A DNA stretch of 64,000 bases from Pedobacter mendelii (lineage in GTDB: Bacteria > Bacteroidota > Bacteroidia > Sphingobacteriales > Sphingobacteriaceae): NCBI RefSeq assembly GCF_014635725.1, contig NZ_BMDJ01000005.1:124001-188000 (forward strand). The letters run 5' to 3'. Under the pieces are notes generated by a model. It saw only the letters and a program-made list of their open reading frames with translations. It did no database searches and had not been told where the DNA came from. Positions 63,323 through 64,000 of this stretch are shown here, piece by piece (positions within the stretch are counted from its first letter, which is position 1; every line of letters begins with the position of its first letter). Both the position numbers and the translations under genes were made by a program.

Positions 63323-64000
63323 TTAATTTGATTTGAGGATTTGCTTACTAACTTTCAATAATGCCTGTCCGGTTAAATAAACATCCTCAAAAGAATTATA
63401 AAGCGGCACAGGGCTTAAACGTATAACATTTGGTTCTCGCCAATCTCCTAAGATGTGACTTTCAATCAATCCATCGAAAATTTGCTTTCCTTTTTGCTTT
63501 GCAATGATGGATAATTGAGCACCTCTATCTTTAGAATTTTGTGGCGTAATTATTTTATATTGATCTATATCTAATTCTTTATTTACTTGATTTATAATAA
63601 ATTCTAAGTATTCTGTTAAAGCTATACTTTTAATTCTTAATGGTGTTATAAACCCAGCTTTTTCAAAAATTTGAAGTGACGCATGATGTAAAGCCATCGG
63701 CATTACCTGCGTACAACTAATTTGCCAACCATCTGCACCAGCTTCAGGAACAAAACCTTTCTGCATTTTAAAACGTTTATTTTCCTGGTAGCCCCACCAA
63801 CCAGCAAAGCGATTTAATTTACTATTTCCGAAATGTTTTTCGTGAACAAAAATCCCGCTGATTCCTCCAGGGCCAGAATTTTGATATTTATAAGAACACC
63901 AGCAAGCAAAATCGACATCCCAATCGTGAAGCTTTACAGGAACATTACCTGCAGCGTGAGCCAAATCCCAACCTACAATTGCACCAACTGAGTGACCAAC
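63323..64000 (-). CDS. kynU: Kynureninase (N-terminus cut by window edge)
   Basis: Kynureninase splits kynurenine to anthranilate and alanine in tryptophan breakdown. The frame stays open to base 64000, so this is the C-terminal part of about 225 residues. CWCSYKYQNSGPGGISGIFVHE has the PLP lysine. FAGWWGYQENKRFKMQ and GAQLSIIAKQKG follow, and GDWREPNVIRLSPVPLYNSFEDV holds the substrate Arg region. The bestrophin, HDAC-like and pseudouridine synthase genes follow closely in the same direction. Confidence 0.93.
   Translation of the reverse strand, partial: VGHSVGAIVGWDLAHAAGNVPVKLHDWDVDFACWCSYKYQNSGPGGISGIFVHEKHFGNSKLNRFAGWWGYQENKRFKMQKGFVPEAGADGWQISCTQVMPMALHHASLQIFEKAGFITPLRIKSIALTEYLEFIINQVNKELDIDQYKIITPQNSKDRGAQLSIIAKQKGKQIFDGLIESHILGDWREPNVIRLSPVPLYNSFEDVYLTGQALLKVSKQILKSN

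Overview
This is an AT-rich chromosomal segment with the marks of a Bacteroidota bacterium. Promoters fit the TTG / TAnnTTTG consensus of that phylum, Shine-Dalgarno sequences are weak, and many lipoproteins and outer-membrane barrels are present. The protein families (PgcA-type phosphosugar mutase, DUF4442, WbqC, MbnP-like proteins, OmpA with a thrombospondin type 3 segment) point to the Sphingobacteriaceae, most likely a Pedobacter-like organism; the genus is inference. No rRNA, tRNA, CRISPR array or intact insertion sequence was seen. Both ends cut a gene: a cytochrome c at the left and kynureninase at the right.

Left 7.7 kb: a leftward metal and redox island. In transcription order it holds a Cys/His-rich small membrane protein, then two consecutive pairs of an MbnP-like lipoprotein with a di-heme MauG/MbnH-type peroxidase homologue. 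A beta-barrel with a CxxCxC start, a helical lipoprotein, a YHS-domain protein, another helical periplasmic protein, a Sco-type copper chaperone and a cytochrome c lipoprotein follow. The tight spacing and shared metal theme suggest one periplasmic copper-handling or copper-using system.

7.8-20 kb: phosphosugar mutase, lysine biosynthesis (lysC, lysA) enclosing two unlisted small membrane proteins, an SRPBCC protein, a GxxExxY protein set in 87-bp tandem repeats, glutaryl-CoA dehydrogenase, folB, an FAD oxidase and thioesterase whose C-termini lie in one inverted repeat, Hsp20, and a conserved protein of unknown function with a near-leaderless promoter.

20-33 kb: LD-carboxypeptidase, a region with two related RNA-like structures and a frameshifted 52-codon gene, a DEAD-box-like protein with degenerate motifs, OmpA, a SPOUT methyltransferase, divergent galK/galM, a decayed DUF1398 gene, uridine phosphorylase, and the overlapping series ribD - DMT transporter - yigZ, then prmC and xerD.

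33-48 kb: aroQ, a TlpA-type thioredoxin, envelope glycosyltransferase and acyltransferase, WbqC, CorA and MgtE magnesium transporters, bioB, Ohr, a FUSC membrane protein, a gene remnant, a second GxxExxY gene with a 103-bp tandem repeat, PhoH/PIN ATPase and a TetA-like exporter.

48-64 kb: gyrA with two secreted TPR proteins, endonuclease V, hemF, an MFS permease, a Thr/Pro repeat lipoprotein, small unknowns, a MATE exporter, and a leftward run kynU - bestrophin - HDAC-like - RluA-like. Housekeeping genes dominate. The unusual material is the metal island, the repeats beside the GxxExxY genes, the degenerate helicase, three decayed genes and several small or regulatory elements.
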